Counted from the first letter of the stretch, positions 43,997 through 54,309 are shown. The stretch: 64,000 bases of DNA from Diabrotica undecimpunctata (GCF_040954645.1 NC_092807.1:26708309-26772308); one strand, 5' to 3'. Program-made: numbers and translations. The notes: generated by a model from the letters alone, not told the origin.

Positions 43997-44222
43997 TCAT
44001 AAAGAAAGAATATAATTATATATTTTACTTAAATTTTGAATCTCAGATCTTTTGTTTAAACTCTTATCATTTTTGCTAATACAAACCATTTCCAAAAAAG
44101 TCCTTTTAAATTTATTACTTTCACTACATAAAATTTTAATGTTATCAAAATCCATAATATGGTCTTTATCGATTACATGTTCTGCCAAAGCACAAGATGG
44201 TTTTTTAATTCTGCAATCACTT
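43997..44222 (-). pseudogene. PLE-B2 minus copy, endonuclease C-terminus
   Basis: Encodes CRIKKPSCALAEHVIDKDHI, MDFDNIKILCSESNKFKRTF and LEMVCISKNDKS to the stop at 43,997. Only the region after the GIY-YIG core is left. Codons to the right of 44,222 in the longer frame read backwards through the opposite copy. Confidence 0.8.
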
Positions 44223-44446
44223 GTGATTGCAGAATTAAAAAACCATCTTGTGCTTTGGCAGAACATGTAATCGATAAAGACCATATTATGGATTTTGATA
44301 ACATTAAAATTTTATGTAGTGAAAGTAATAAATTTAAAAGGACTTTTTTGGAAATGGTTTGTATTAGCAAAAATGATAAGAGTTTAAACAAAAGATCTGA
44401 GATTCAAAATTTAAGTAAAATATATAATTATATTCTTTCTTTATGA
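44223..44446 (+). pseudogene. PLE-B2 plus copy, endonuclease C-terminus
   Basis: Mirror of 43,997-44,222, identical in the translated part. It is truncated at the same point, so the palindrome centre lies within codons of both copies. Confidence 0.8.
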
Positions 44447-44883
44447 TTTATATATAAAAATTGTAAAATGTCATATTCAATTCTCCATATATCTGTCACA
44501 TTCTTTCAGACATCTGTCAAGGGTGAATAAATCTTCTTCTTTTTGTTACTAAACAAAAAAGAATGTTTAAACGAAGTTTTACTTTTGACAATATAATTGT
44601 CAAAGATAAAAATTTTATGTTGGCATTTATGACATTGAGGCTATTTGTAATTGGTTGCTATTTGAACTTATTTATAAATTCAATTATTTTTATATTAAAA
44701 AAATGTTTTCAAAATTATAGAAATTTTCGGAGAAACATTTTTTAGATCAAAACATTTTTATATAAAATATTTTGAACATGTAAGCAGTGATTTTTTACTT
44801 ACCAAACTAATTTTTATTTGGTAAGTTAACAAAAATTGTTTTTTCTTTTTAGTTCAACCTTGTAAGTATTTTGTCTTTTTTAG

Positions 44884-44921
44884 CTCTTGATAATAATTGT
44901 AAACACAATTGAAAGCTCGAG
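44884..44921 (+). ncRNA. Hammerhead-like ribozyme, PLE-B2 right arm
   Basis: Stem I is CUC/GAG (44,884-44,886 and 44,919-44,921). The core UUGAUAA is 44,887-44,893. After one extra U, stem II is AAUUGU/ACAAUU (44,895-44,900 and 44,905-44,910). GAAA is 44,911-44,914, stem III is the palindrome AGCU (44,914-44,917), and C44918 is the cleavage-site base. Confidence 0.62.
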
Positions 44922-45015
44922 ATTAAAAAAATAGTTAACCAATAGCCCTATTATTGACTCCAACCCATCCAAAACAGTTATATATTTGTTCCAAACGAGT
45001 CACAAGTACTTCTTT

Positions 45016-45019
<4 letters not shown>

Positions 45020-45054
<35 letters not shown>

Positions 45055-45086
45055 TATATACTCGTATATATATATATATATATACA
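45020..45086. repeat. (TA)n-rich tract, right flank of PLE-B2
   Basis: Imperfect TA repeat with ACA and CTCG interruptions. Confidence 0.9.
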
Positions 45087-45139
45087 GTATACGTTGTAGG
45101 TATAAAATGATATAGTATACGTTTATGTATTTACAGATA

Positions 45140-45430
45140 TAGAAAGGTCTAAAGGTGGGTCCATATATGCTTCGAATACGTCATCTAGATACTATTTGGT
45201 TGTTGTCATCTACTAGAGCTGTTGTAGTGATTTTTTTCTTCATATTTGTGACTTCCTTAATCTTTTTGTATGCACTAAAGTGGTAATGTTTTTTTAGTAA
45301 TTCCCTCAGTTCCTTACGTCTGCTGTTCATCCATTCTTCTTTGCCTTTCCTGATTTTGTTTCGGATGGTTCTCTGGGTTTCTTTATATTTTACTTAATTG
45401 CGGTTTTTCTAAGACCTTCTGACGTCCATC
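45140..45430 (-). pseudogene. LINE EN-RT linker fragment
   Basis: Minus strand reads VKYKETQRTIRNKIRKGKEE, WMNSRRKELRELLKKHYHFS and KKIKEVTNMKKKITTTALVD (45,395-45,190), typical of the basic region between endonuclease and RT in RTE-like LINEs. There is no catalytic motif. The fragment lies just upstream of the receptor exon, i.e. probably within an intron. Confidence 0.6.
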
Positions 45431-45660
45431 AGTTTTAGGATTACTAGATTACTAGATTAAGACATTACTTATCATTTATCAAGTAAAGTATTTGTTTTGG
45501 CCAATATATACATACATAATATGCTTTAAAATAAAAACGCTACGAATAGAAAAAAATCCTCTACTTCTGCGATTTTAACAATTTGTTAATAAAAAGTTAT
45601 AAATCTTTACAAAAATTTATAAATTTAGGTAATTGACTAAAGTTATTTCTATTGTTTCAG

Positions 45661-46065
45661 ATCCTTGATGACAGACCAACCAGATATACTCGAATTAGAC
45701 TGTGGGGGAACAACTCTAATTAACTTATCAACAATTTACGCTGAAAATTACCATGTCTATTGTTCAATATTTGTATGTGTATTCGGAAGCGTGGCGAATA
45801 TATTAAACATAGTGGTATTAACCAGGAAAGAGATGGCTGGTGCACCGATCAATCGTATTCTAAGCGCTCTGGCGGTGGCTGATGTGCTGTTGATGATAGA
45901 GTATATCCCTTTTGCTTACTATTACGACGATGAAAGGGGAAAGCAAAATTTTTGTTACTATGGAGCTGTTTTTACGTTATTTCATATTAACTATAGTCAA
46001 GTGCTGCATACAATTTCCGTATGTTTGACCCTGTCGTTGGCTATTTGGAGGTTCCTCGCTATTGG
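45661..46065 (+). CDS. Peptide GPCR exon (dromyosuppressin-receptor-like), TM1-TM3
   Basis: A coding exon preceded by a pyrimidine-rich acceptor (CTATTGTTTCAG, AG at 45,659-45,660) and followed by donor GTAAGT at 46,066. The likely start is ATG 45,668, giving an extracellular N-terminus with an Asn-Leu-Ser glycosylation site (N19). TM1 is ~31-51 with GSVANILN (N44). The loop LTRKEMAGAPIN precedes TM2 with LAVADVLLMIEYIPFA (D72, the 2.50 aspartate). A cysteine in FCYYG starts TM3, which ends AIWRFLAI, where WRF stands in place of DRY, as in DMSR-type receptors. Such receptors bind FMRFamide-like peptides at the plasma membrane. The exon ends after TM3 in phase 2. TM4-TM7 are not found downstream in this window, so the intron exceeds ~17.9 kb. 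No stops or shifts: unlike its neighbours it looks selected. The subfamily is inferred. Confidence 0.82.
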
Positions 46066-46689
46066 GTAAGTTGTATTAGGTAATTTTTATAAAAATCTTT
46101 TTCACGGGTGACTTTCTTATGACACAAATCCATGGGTGAGGTATATCAGGACCAAATTTTAAACATTAATTTTCATATTACAATTTCTTTTTAGGGAAAC
46201 TTACTGATGTAACGTTGCACTACCTAAATGTACAATGTGTGTATCGATATATATTGATAGTTTACTACGAAATAACTAACACTATTATTTTTTACAAGAG
46301 TTTATTAAAAAATCATGAACGGCACAATACAAACGAAAAATATAAGAAAAAACAACATTATTACTCTATATACTTACAGTAATACAAATAAAAACTAAAT
46401 ATCTAAAATTAAAATTGGAAACAGAAAATCGGGAAGGTTAAATTATGTTTTAGTTTCTTCACAATCGGCACAACACGCTTTTATATGTTCCATACATAAC
46501 CAGTTTTTTCCACAATTGTTTTTTTACAATACTTACACCATCCTCGTTTTCCTGGGCTGGATCATCCCGCGTCGTTTTCTAAATTCCAGAAAATTTTGCA
46601 GCAAGTAACCATGATGTAGTCGGTATTTCTCGGATCGTACTCGGATCGTACCGTTCCGAGCCGACCGGTCTGAGCCAATCTATTGCGCG
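46066..46689. other. Intron sequence; possible piggyBac C-terminal remnant
   Basis: Mostly AT-rich. At about 46,600-46,450 on the minus strand, two frames together read PGKRGWCKYCKK and NCGKNWLCMEHIKACCADCE, a cysteine pattern reminiscent of piggyBac C-terminal zinc regions. It is too short to be certain. Confidence 0.3.
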
Positions 46690-47774
46690 CCCTCCTTAAT
46701 AGGACGATAAGAGGTATGTTCGTAAGGTGGTTTACCAGGTTTATGGATCATTATTATATTAGCAATTTTTTATTGAGTTGGTACAATTTTGAGCCTTAGT
46801 GAGGCATTGAAAAGTTGTGTTATCATAAATATTTCTTTTTTTGGTAACTCTTATAAGATAGTTCCTGTTATAAGCTCATAACCTGGAGCATTTTGCTTTG
46901 ATTGTTGCTAAATTTTTGTAAATAGCTTCATCTTCTTCAGCACTGACAGAGGGTAGAAGTTGAAAAACTCCTTCAAGATATTTTTCAAATGTCTCTGCTT
47001 TTTCTGAGTCCGTTCTGGCCCATGCTTGTTTCGGCTTGTTTTAATTTTCTGGTGACCTTCCAAAGTAAATAACCGGTATCTTTTGTTGATGTTAAAGTAA
47101 GCAGATGATTTTTAACGTAGGAGTTTTTGTGTTGTACTATTGTATTTTTTAGCTGTCTTGCGGCTCTATTGTAGTTTATTTTATGTTGCTGCTGCCTTGT
47201 ATTTTACCACATCCTTTTTAATCGCCTCTTCTCTTTAATTTGGTTTCTGATATTGATGGTACAGTGTCTTTTATTTTGTATAGCTTTACATTCTGGAGTA
47301 GCACTTAAGGCAGCTTCTTGCAAAAGTGTAGTAAATTTGTATACTGCCATTTCAAATTTATCTTTTATTTTTAAGGAAATATTAAGGTTTATTTCTTAGT
47401 TTATTCCTTTCCTATACAGATTCCAGTCGGTCTTGTGATCGTGCAGTTTTGCTGGATGTTCCTTCTCAACAAATCTTGAATTTAGTGTCGGTATTACTGG
47501 GATATGGTCTAAAGCAAATTCATAATTAGGTGCACTATTTAGGTAGCCTTCTTCAAAGCCTTTGCTTACAAAAAAGATCAAGGCAGTGAAGGAGTTTACT
47601 GAGGTCAGTGCACCAGTAAGTAGGTATGTACCTGGATAAGTGTCTAAGAGCTGTAGTTCCTGCATCGCTTGAAAAAGAATTCTAGCTCTACCTGTTGGAG
47701 ATAGTGGAGAGCCCCAACTAACATTTTTTGCATTACAGTCAGCACCGGCAAGAAATCTATTCACCTAGTGAATT
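46690..47774 (-). pseudogene. Jockey-like element J2: rest of endonuclease, linker, start of RT
   Basis: Minus strand: RFLAGADCNAKNVSWGSPL (47,760-47,700; the GD.NAK-type motif, with AD for GD), LLDTYPGTYLLTGALTSVNS and FALDHIPVIPTLNSRF (an SDH-like site reading LDH), to a stop at 47,396. The lysine-rich linker KNTIVQHKNSYVKNHLLTLT lies near 47,130-47,070. The RT beginning IIMIHKPGKPPYEHTSYRPI lies near 46,760-46,695, where similarity ends. The N-terminal half of the endonuclease is at 48,775-49,060, beyond an inserted RTE-like fragment. Confidence 0.8.
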
Positions 47775-47784
47775 AATTACCTAT

Positions 47785-48770
47785 TAAATGTGGAAATAAA
47801 GCCTACAATCCATTTAAGACGACAAAAGGACTTCTACAAGGCTGTACTACGTCCCCTACTCTGTTTAAAATATTCTTGGAAAAGACACTCAAACCATGGA
47901 GAAGAAAGTGCGAAGGAATGGGCATACCAGTAAGAGACGAATACCTATACACCTTAAGTTTTGCCGACGATCAAGTAGTCATCGCACAAGATGAAGAAGA
48001 TCTCAGCTTTATGCTCAGAAAACTAGAAGAAGAATATAAAAACAACGGAATGGAAATAAACTTAGAGAAAACCGAACAACTAAAAATCTTTTCTAACAAC
48101 AGAAAACAAGGATATGAGAAACCTAGAGAAAGACGAGGCAAGACAAATAAATGGAACAGATAAATTCAAGTATTTAGGAACCATAATATCGAACCAAGGA
48201 ACAACAGAAGAAGATATAAACAACAGACTGAGACAAACAAGAAACTGTATAAGACAACTAAACTCAGTGTTGTGGGATAAGAACATTACGATAAAGACAA
48301 AAAAGAGAATATATAACACCCTGACAAGAAGTATCCTGACATATGGGTCCAAAAACTGGACAATAAACAAGAGAAATAGAGGTAGAATAAGAGCAGTAGA
48401 AATGGAGTTCCTGAGGAGAAGCTGTAGACTTACAAAAAGAGACAGAATTGAAAACGCAGAGATTAAGCGGAGAATGGGAGTGCAATCAGACATAATCGAC
48501 TATATAGAGGAGAAGAGACTATCCTGGTACGGCCACGTCAGAAGAGCGGACAGAGGACGCTGGATAAACAAAATCACAGAATGGAGCCCGATTGGAAGAA
48601 GAAAGAGAGGAAGACCCCGAAGGTCATTCAGAGATGAAATCGACGAGGCTATGGAGAAAAGAACCCTGCGAGATGGAGACTGGAATGACAGGGAAAATTG
48701 GAGAAAACGGTTGAGTGAAGGAAGACAGTGAAAACTGTGGAAATCCTTAGTAGTAGTAGTATTACTAAAT
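47785..48770 (+). pseudogene. RTE-like LINE fragment inserted in J2 endonuclease
   Basis: Plus strand: TTKGLLQGCTTSPTLFKIFL (motif B; GLRQGC changed), YTLSFADDQVVIAQDEEDLS (motif C near 47,960) and NNGMEINLEKTEQ. A frameshift at about 48,105 follows; then DKFKYLGTIISNQGTTEEDI, MEFLRRSCRLTKRDRIE, SWYGHVRRADRGRW and KRGRPRRSF, to TGA at 48,729-48,731. A (TAG)n-like tail is at 48,750-48,763. It belongs near family X (31.4 kb), with which it shares motif order. It is 5'-truncated before motif B. One frameshift apart, it is well preserved. Confidence 0.85.
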
Positions 48771-48774
48771 TATT

Positions 48775-49244
48775 CTTTATTCGGCGGATAGTTTGGTGCA
48801 GATATGCTGCAGATATTGCTATTGGTCTAAGCCAATCTTCTATGATACTACTTGCTGCCTGCAATTTTGGCTCTTTTATGTTACCAAGGTAATGGTGTTT
48901 AATTCATTTTCTAATAATAACCGCTGCACCTACTCTAGTATGTATTTTAGCATCAGGGTGTTGTGCATTAAATATTATATATCCATTAAACTTAAGGTTG
49001 TGGTTGCTTGTGAAATATGTCTCTGACATTAGCAGTATGTCAATATTGCCATTTTTGTTCTACTATACTTTTTTTGGGTCCTACTGTAAGTAACTCACCC
49101 ATTAATTTTCAGAGAAATTGCATGTTTGAGTTTCTCTTTTAGTTCTCTGATTTATGTGTAAGTTCATTTATGGTTTTTTGCTGTTTGTTTAAAGTTTGTT
49201 GAAGAAATAATTTTTTTTCTTGTAGGTACATGTTTTGTTGATTT
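48775..49244 (-). pseudogene. Jockey-like element J2: end of ORF1 and endonuclease N-terminus
   Basis: Minus strand 49,060-48,775: SETYFTSNHNLKFNGYIIFN (catalytic E in the SET motif), TRVGAAVIIRK, then ASSIIEDWLRPIAISAAYLH. This is the N-terminal half of an apurinic-type endonuclease that would nick the target. It continues at 47,764. Before it (49,244-49,070) lies the C-terminal end of ORF1, with decayed coiled-coil-like sequence (LNKQQKTINELTH). The upstream part of ORF1 is at 52,511-52,960, beyond the RTE insertion. Confidence 0.72.
49233..49244. repeat. 12 bp target-site duplication, left (RTE)
   Basis: TTTTGTTGATTT, identical to 52,500-52,511. It directly follows the element's TCATCATCATC (minus-strand TGA-repeat) end. 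Confidence 0.82.
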
Positions 49245-52200
49245 CATCATCATCATCATCACTGGCTCGACAACCCTTTTTGGGTCTTGGCCTGTTCCAG
49301 GATTCTTCTTCATTCTGATCTGTTTCGTGCTTTTTTTCTCCAGTTTTTTATTTTTAAGGTTGTTATATCATTTTCTATTTGTTCTAAGTATCTCAGTTTC
49401 GGTCTTCCTCTTGTTCTTTTTCCTACTGGCATCTGTTTGAATATTTTGTTTGGTATTTCGCCTTCTTCCATTCTTTCTACATGTCCTATCCAACGCAGCC
49501 GTCCTATTTTAATGAATGTTATAATATCCAGATCCTGGTATATTTTGTATAGTTCAGAGTTGTATCGTCTTCGCCATATTCCGTTTTCTTTTGTGCCCTT
49601 ATATATGTGTCGCAAGATTTTTCTTTCGAAGGTGGCTAACAACGTTTCCTCTCTTTTAGTGAGTGTCCAGATTTCTGAGCCATATGTGAGTACCGGTCTT
49701 ATTAGGGTTTTATATATTTGGCATTTTGTCTTTCTTGCGACGTTATCTGATCTTAGGTGTCTAATTAAGCCATGGTAACATTTATTTGCAATAAATATTC
49801 ACCTCTTCACTTCCTCCGTAACGTTATTATCAGACGTGACTAGGGATCCCAAGTATATAAAGTTTTTTACCCCCTCTATGTTGTATTCTCCTATTGTTAT
49901 ATTTTGTGGCTGCCTTATTTCTGCGTTTTTACTTACCTGCATATATTTTGTTTTGGTCTGATTGATTTTAAGACCACTATTTTGTGCAGCTCGTTCTATT
50001 TGGTTGTATGCCTCTATCATTTCTCTTCTTGATCTTGCGATTATGTCAACATCATCTGCAAATGCTAGTATTTGCACGCTTTTATTAATGATTGTTCCTC
50101 GTGTATTGACTGTTGTGTCCCTCAGTATTTTCTCGAGTACGATGTTAAACAAGATGCATGATAGAGCGTCTCCCTGGCGTAGTCCCTTTTTCACATCTAT
50201 TGTTTCCGTTAATTCATTTTGTATCCGGATTCTACTTTCTACTTTTAGAGATTCTTTTATCAGTTCTATTAGTTGTGTTGGTATATTAAATTTTTGCATT
50301 GCTTTTATTAAGAATTCTCGGTTTATATTGTCATATGCGCTTTCAAAGTCTATGAAGAGATGATGTGTGTCGATGTTATATTCACTTGTTTTTTCGAGGA
50401 TCTGTCGCAGAACAAATATCTGGTCTATTGTTGACTTCTGTCTACAGAAGCCACTTTGGTATTTGCCAACTATTTTTTCAGCGTGTGGTCTAAGTCTTTC
50501 ATAAATGACATTGGACATTATTTTGTATGCTGCATTCAGCAGCGTGATTCCACGGTAGTTTCCACATTCTAACTGATTTCCTTTTTTATGTAATGGTACA
50601 ATAATACCGCTATTCCACTCCGTTGGTAGCTGTTTATTCGACCATATCTTTGTTATCAATTCATGTATTGTTTTTTGTAGTGCGTCTCCTCCTTCCTTTA
50701 GTAACTCCGATGCTATTTGGTCCGATCCCGGTGCTTTATTGTTTTTTAATTTTTCTACTGCTGCTCTAATCTCGGCTATTGTTGATGGAGTCTTTTCTCT
50801 GTTGTCTGCTTGATCTAATGGTATGTCAGGGGTCGTCTCTCTCTGATCTCCTTCAAACGTTTCCGTAAAATGTTCTGTCCATCTACTTAGTATCTCTTGC
50901 TGTTCTGTCAATATATTACCTTCCTTATCTCTACACATCGTTGTTCTCGGTTTGAAGTCTTTTCTGCTTTTGTTTAGTCTCTGATAAAATTTTCTTGTCT
51001 CTGTTGATTTACTTAGTTCTTGTAGTTCTTGAAGTTCTTTGTTCATATATTCTCTCTTTTTTCTTCGGTGAGTTTTCTTTTCTTCTTTGCGTAGTCGTTT
51101 ATATTCTTCCTCTGCTTGTCGGGTTCTGTGCCCCTGTTGCATCAGTAAATATGCTCTGTTTTTTTTGTCTGTGATGATCTGACATTCTTCGTCAAACCAG
51201 TCATTCGTTCTTGTTTTTCTTTCTCTACCTTTTATGCCTAGTACTTCTTTAGCTGCCTCTTTTATGATGTCTCTGCATTCTTCCCACTCTTTATTTAGGT
51301 TTTCATGTGTTATTCTGTTTTCTAGTTTGTTGTTTATCTTTTCTTTATACTCTTTATTTTTGTTTGTTTCTTTGAGTCTTTCTACCTTGTATCGTTCATG
51401 TTTAGAGCCTCTTTCCTTTTTGATGTTTGAAATTCTAGCCCTTACCCTACTTTCGACCAGGTAGTGATCAGAATCCGCTTTTGCCCCTCTTCTGGTGCGG
51501 ACGTTTATTATATTCGATTGGTGTCTCGAGTCTACAATAACATGATCTATCATATTTACTGTAAGTCCATCCGGGGATTTCCAGGTACCTTTGTGTATAT
51601 CTTTGCGAGCGAAGTACGTGCTGGCAATCACCATGTTAAGTGATCTTGCTAGGTTTATTAACCTATTGCCATTGCCATTTGATTGCTCATGGAGACTGTG
51701 CCTACCTATTGTGGGTTGGAATTGCTGTTCTTTTTCAACTTTGGCGTTTAGGTCTCCATAGATTATTTTTATATCATTTTTTGGGCATAACTGATATGCG
51801 GACTCTAATTCGTCATAAAACTCTTCTTTAATTTTCTCTTCTTTTTCTTCTGTCGGGGCATGCGCATTAATTAGACTGTAGTTAAAGAAACAACCTTTAA
51901 CTCTTAAAATGCACATTCTTGGACTAATGGCTCTGAAATCTCTTATAGTATGCTTTACTCTCTTGTTTACTATGAATCCTGTGCCCAAGACGTGATCTTT
52001 AGGATCGCAGCTGTAGAAAATCGTATGGTTTCTTTTTTCCATTACATTGTTTCCAATCCACCTCATTTCTTGTATGGCAGTTATGTCTATTTTGTATCTG
52101 TCTAGTTCATTTGGGAGATTTTGGAGAGCTCCCAATCTATATAAGGTACGAATATTCCATGTCGCAACCCTCAAATCGTGTTCCTTTTTCTCGCACAGTC

Positions 52201-52499
52201 GTCGTCGTTTGATCAGTCCGGCTTTTCTTCCTTGAACGTTCATAACTCATGGTTTTTCTAGGAGAAGGTAGTTAACCTTCAGCCCAACCCCCTATTCGTC
52301 GGAGGACCAAGACTCCCTTCTTCGTCAGCCCTGACCTCACCTTCCACTGGGGGTTGGTTACCCAATCTCCAGTGGGGTTGCTCAGGTTACCGGCGTGTAC
52401 CGCCTTGGAGGTGAAGATAGGAATTGAGTAGGATAGGCTAAGTGATGATAACAGGATACGGCATCATGTATTGCGCCTCACTACCCCCTTTACACACCA
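49245..52499 (-). mobile_element. Near-complete RTE-like LINE, 3.25 kb
   Basis: Bounded by a 12 bp duplication. Minus orientation: a GC-richer 5' UTR of about 256 bp (52,499-52,244), one long coding region, and a 3' end made almost entirely of the stop and a (TGA)n run (49,245-49,261). Short 3' UTR and simple-repeat tail are RTE hallmarks. The insertion splits ORF1 of Jockey element J2. Only two premature stops are seen, so it is a fairly recent arrival. Confidence 0.9.
49259..52243 (-). pseudogene. RTE-like LINE endonuclease/reverse transcriptase, two nonsense codons
   Basis: Starts at ATG 52,243; the natural end is TGA at 49,259, about 994 codons. Endonuclease motifs (residues ~25-270): VATWNIRTLYRLGAL, ITAIQEMRWIG (catalytic E), IIYGDLNAKV and ADSDHYLVESRV (SDH). 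The linker runs to ~480. [54 protein letters not shown] (motif A), GLRQGDALSCILFNIVLE (motif B) and ILAFADDVDIIARSRREM (motif C), then the thumb and RIGRLRWIGHVERMEEG with RTRGRPKLRY. TGA replaces an arginine-type codon at 49,799 and probably a tryptophan at 49,310; both fit C-to-T or G-to-A transitions. It would nick DNA and prime copying. Confidence 0.93.
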
Positions 52500-52511
52500 T
52501 TTTGTTGATTT
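52500..52511. repeat. 12 bp target-site duplication, right (RTE)
   Basis: TTTTGTTGATTT at the 5' end of the element; it marks a full-length or nearly full-length insertion. Confidence 0.82.
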
Positions 52512-52965
52512 AGGATATAAAAAGATAACATTTGTAAGTATATTGTTTGATGCAGCTTGTACATAATTTAATCCAGTTGTGGATTGGGGAGGGCTTGACG
52601 TAGGCTTAATACCAATATTTTGCTGTGATGTAGATGGATAAATTGATTTGGTTCTTTGGATTTTATTTTCACTATTACTGTTTGTATTTTTTTAAAATCT
52701 CTTATTTCATAGTCTCAGCAAACAGTCTAGTTGAGTCAAACTCAACATAGACTTGACATCCTTTATAATTTGTAGTATGTGCGCCTCCACATTAAATAAA
52801 TTTTGCTGGTTTTACGTCAGCAGTCACATATATCATTTTTTTTTTCTACATATGTGAAGAAGAGATCTCGTGGTTCGTTTGTTGTTCGATTTTTTTAAAG
52901 TTGCTCGAGTAATATTTTGGTATGAATTTCCTTTCTTTGTAACTACGGATAAAATACTTTGTAAT
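52512..52965 (-). pseudogene. Jockey-like element J2: ORF1 with zinc knuckle
   Basis: Minus strand: KPAKFI then CGGAHTTNYKGCQVYVEF (C2HC-type knuckle near 52,800-52,750), followed by a Ser/Pro/Gln-rich tail (YPSTSQQNIGIKPTSSPPQS, near 52,640-52,580). In Jockey-type ORF1 proteins this binds the element RNA. ORF1 then continues at 49,244 across the RTE insertion. The first cysteines of the knuckle are damaged, and similarity fades above about 52,965. Confidence 0.65.
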
Positions 52966-54309
52966 TGTTTAATTTTTTCAACGAATTGTTATTTTTAAAT
53001 AATCCTTTAGTATTATTTTATAATAAAGAAAGAATAGGTTTATAAGTTTCAAAAATAGAGTTTTTGATTATTGACATTATTTTTGTTATTTTTGTCCCCT
53101 GTACAAGTAAAATACTGTCTCATACATGTACAAGTTACGACATTGTTTGTTCAATAGTTAACTGAAATGTTGGTTACTTCACCAAAGTAAGTTCCAGACT
53201 AAGGAACAATACTATATAACATTGTTACATAATCTTGCTTTGAAACTTTTGTTTAAAATACAGTCGCATGCAGACCTTAGTTCAGTTTGGATGGATGCAG
53301 AAAACCAACTACTTGCAGCAGCGGCGTGCGTAATTTTGTTAACCAAGAAAAACAATTCAACAATAGCAAACATGGCTCCACCATTTCACATAGGAACTAC
53401 ATATTGTTGCCATAAATCAATGGTTTCTTCGAACACATGTAAAAATGCTTTCTAGATATTGGGTATAACTTAACAAAGATATTCAGGAAACATGTTTCAA
53501 ACCTAGTGTCAATAAAGACATAGTTTACAATATAAATAAGTAAATAAGATAAGTAAGGATTATAATTCCACATATATTGTACAGACTCATCAATATCTGT
53601 CTAGAAGAATTATTCCACATAAAAATAGTATAAAAAACTATTAACTACTTCGTGTCAGACCGTCATTCGGCAAGTCGGCTCCTATATCGATACCCTAATG
53701 CTGATAGGTCGTAACCCAATTTTAGAAAATTTTACAAGAGGCACAAAAAACTGTATAGCATAATTATAAAAGATTGTTTGTGTAATGTTTTCTTAAATAA
53801 ATAATTATGTAATGGCTACTAAGTGAGTTTATTGTAAAAATATAAATATGTTTAATTTTGACCAGGGTACTAAGGGATACGACATATTGTAACCAACGTC
53901 ATGGCGGCTTACGAGTATATCGAACTCTTAGAAAATGTAGTAAGTTATTATAACTCAAGGTGTTCTCATAAAAGTGTGGTTTACGTCATTTTAAATCATA
54001 ATCCTTATTTTTTTATTTTTAATAATTTCAAATAAAAACAGATACAAATGTGTGTTTACTTTAAATAAAATGTAGCAAACTAAGCGAATACCATTTAAAC
54101 AACGTTACAGTTAACATTTTTAGGAATAATTAAAATAAAATAACTAAATAATAAGTTTAAATCTTGGCTTTCTTTTTTTGATTTTTGTTATTGTCTTTGG
54201 TGATTAAGTCTTCGTGAGGCAGCGTATCATAGAAGTAGTGCACATCTGCAGGTAATACAGACTTTAGATCTTGAAGGTCCTTCCATTTCTGTGTGGTTAT
54301 TTTTAATCT
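52966..54309. other. No convincing feature
   Basis: AT-rich. A 77-codon plus frame (53,222-53,455) with LAAAACVILLTKKNN faintly recalls the start of some Harbinger-type nucleases, but this is too weak to annotate. Confidence 0.3.

Larger units (their letters stand above)
43457..45019. mobile_element. Penelope-like element family B, near-perfect palindromic dimer B2
   Basis: The minus copy 43,457-44,222 and plus copy 44,223 to about 44,987 are almost perfect inverted repeats. The centre reads CTGCAATCACTTGTGATTGCAG (44,211-44,232) with only two unpaired bases. The right side continues through a ~32 nt extension (44,988-45,019) absent from the left. Each arm encodes only the C-terminal part of the GIY-YIG protein plus the 3' noncoding region with an outward hammerhead. 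Such a palindrome would be hard to clone, replicate and assemble. Confidence 0.9.

Noticed and set aside
48080..48493. Hydrophobic 137-codon minus frame (membrane protein?)
   Set aside because: Antisense of the RTE-like coding sequence at 47,785-48,731; A-rich coding strands give Phe/Leu/Ser-rich antisense frames.
49287..49778. 163-codon plus frame resembling a membrane protein
   Set aside because: Antisense shadow of the C-terminal part of the RTE-like ORF.
53222..53455. Possible Harbinger-type nuclease start (LAAAACVILLTKKNN)
   Set aside because: Only a low-complexity resemblance; the rest of the frame has no nuclease motif.
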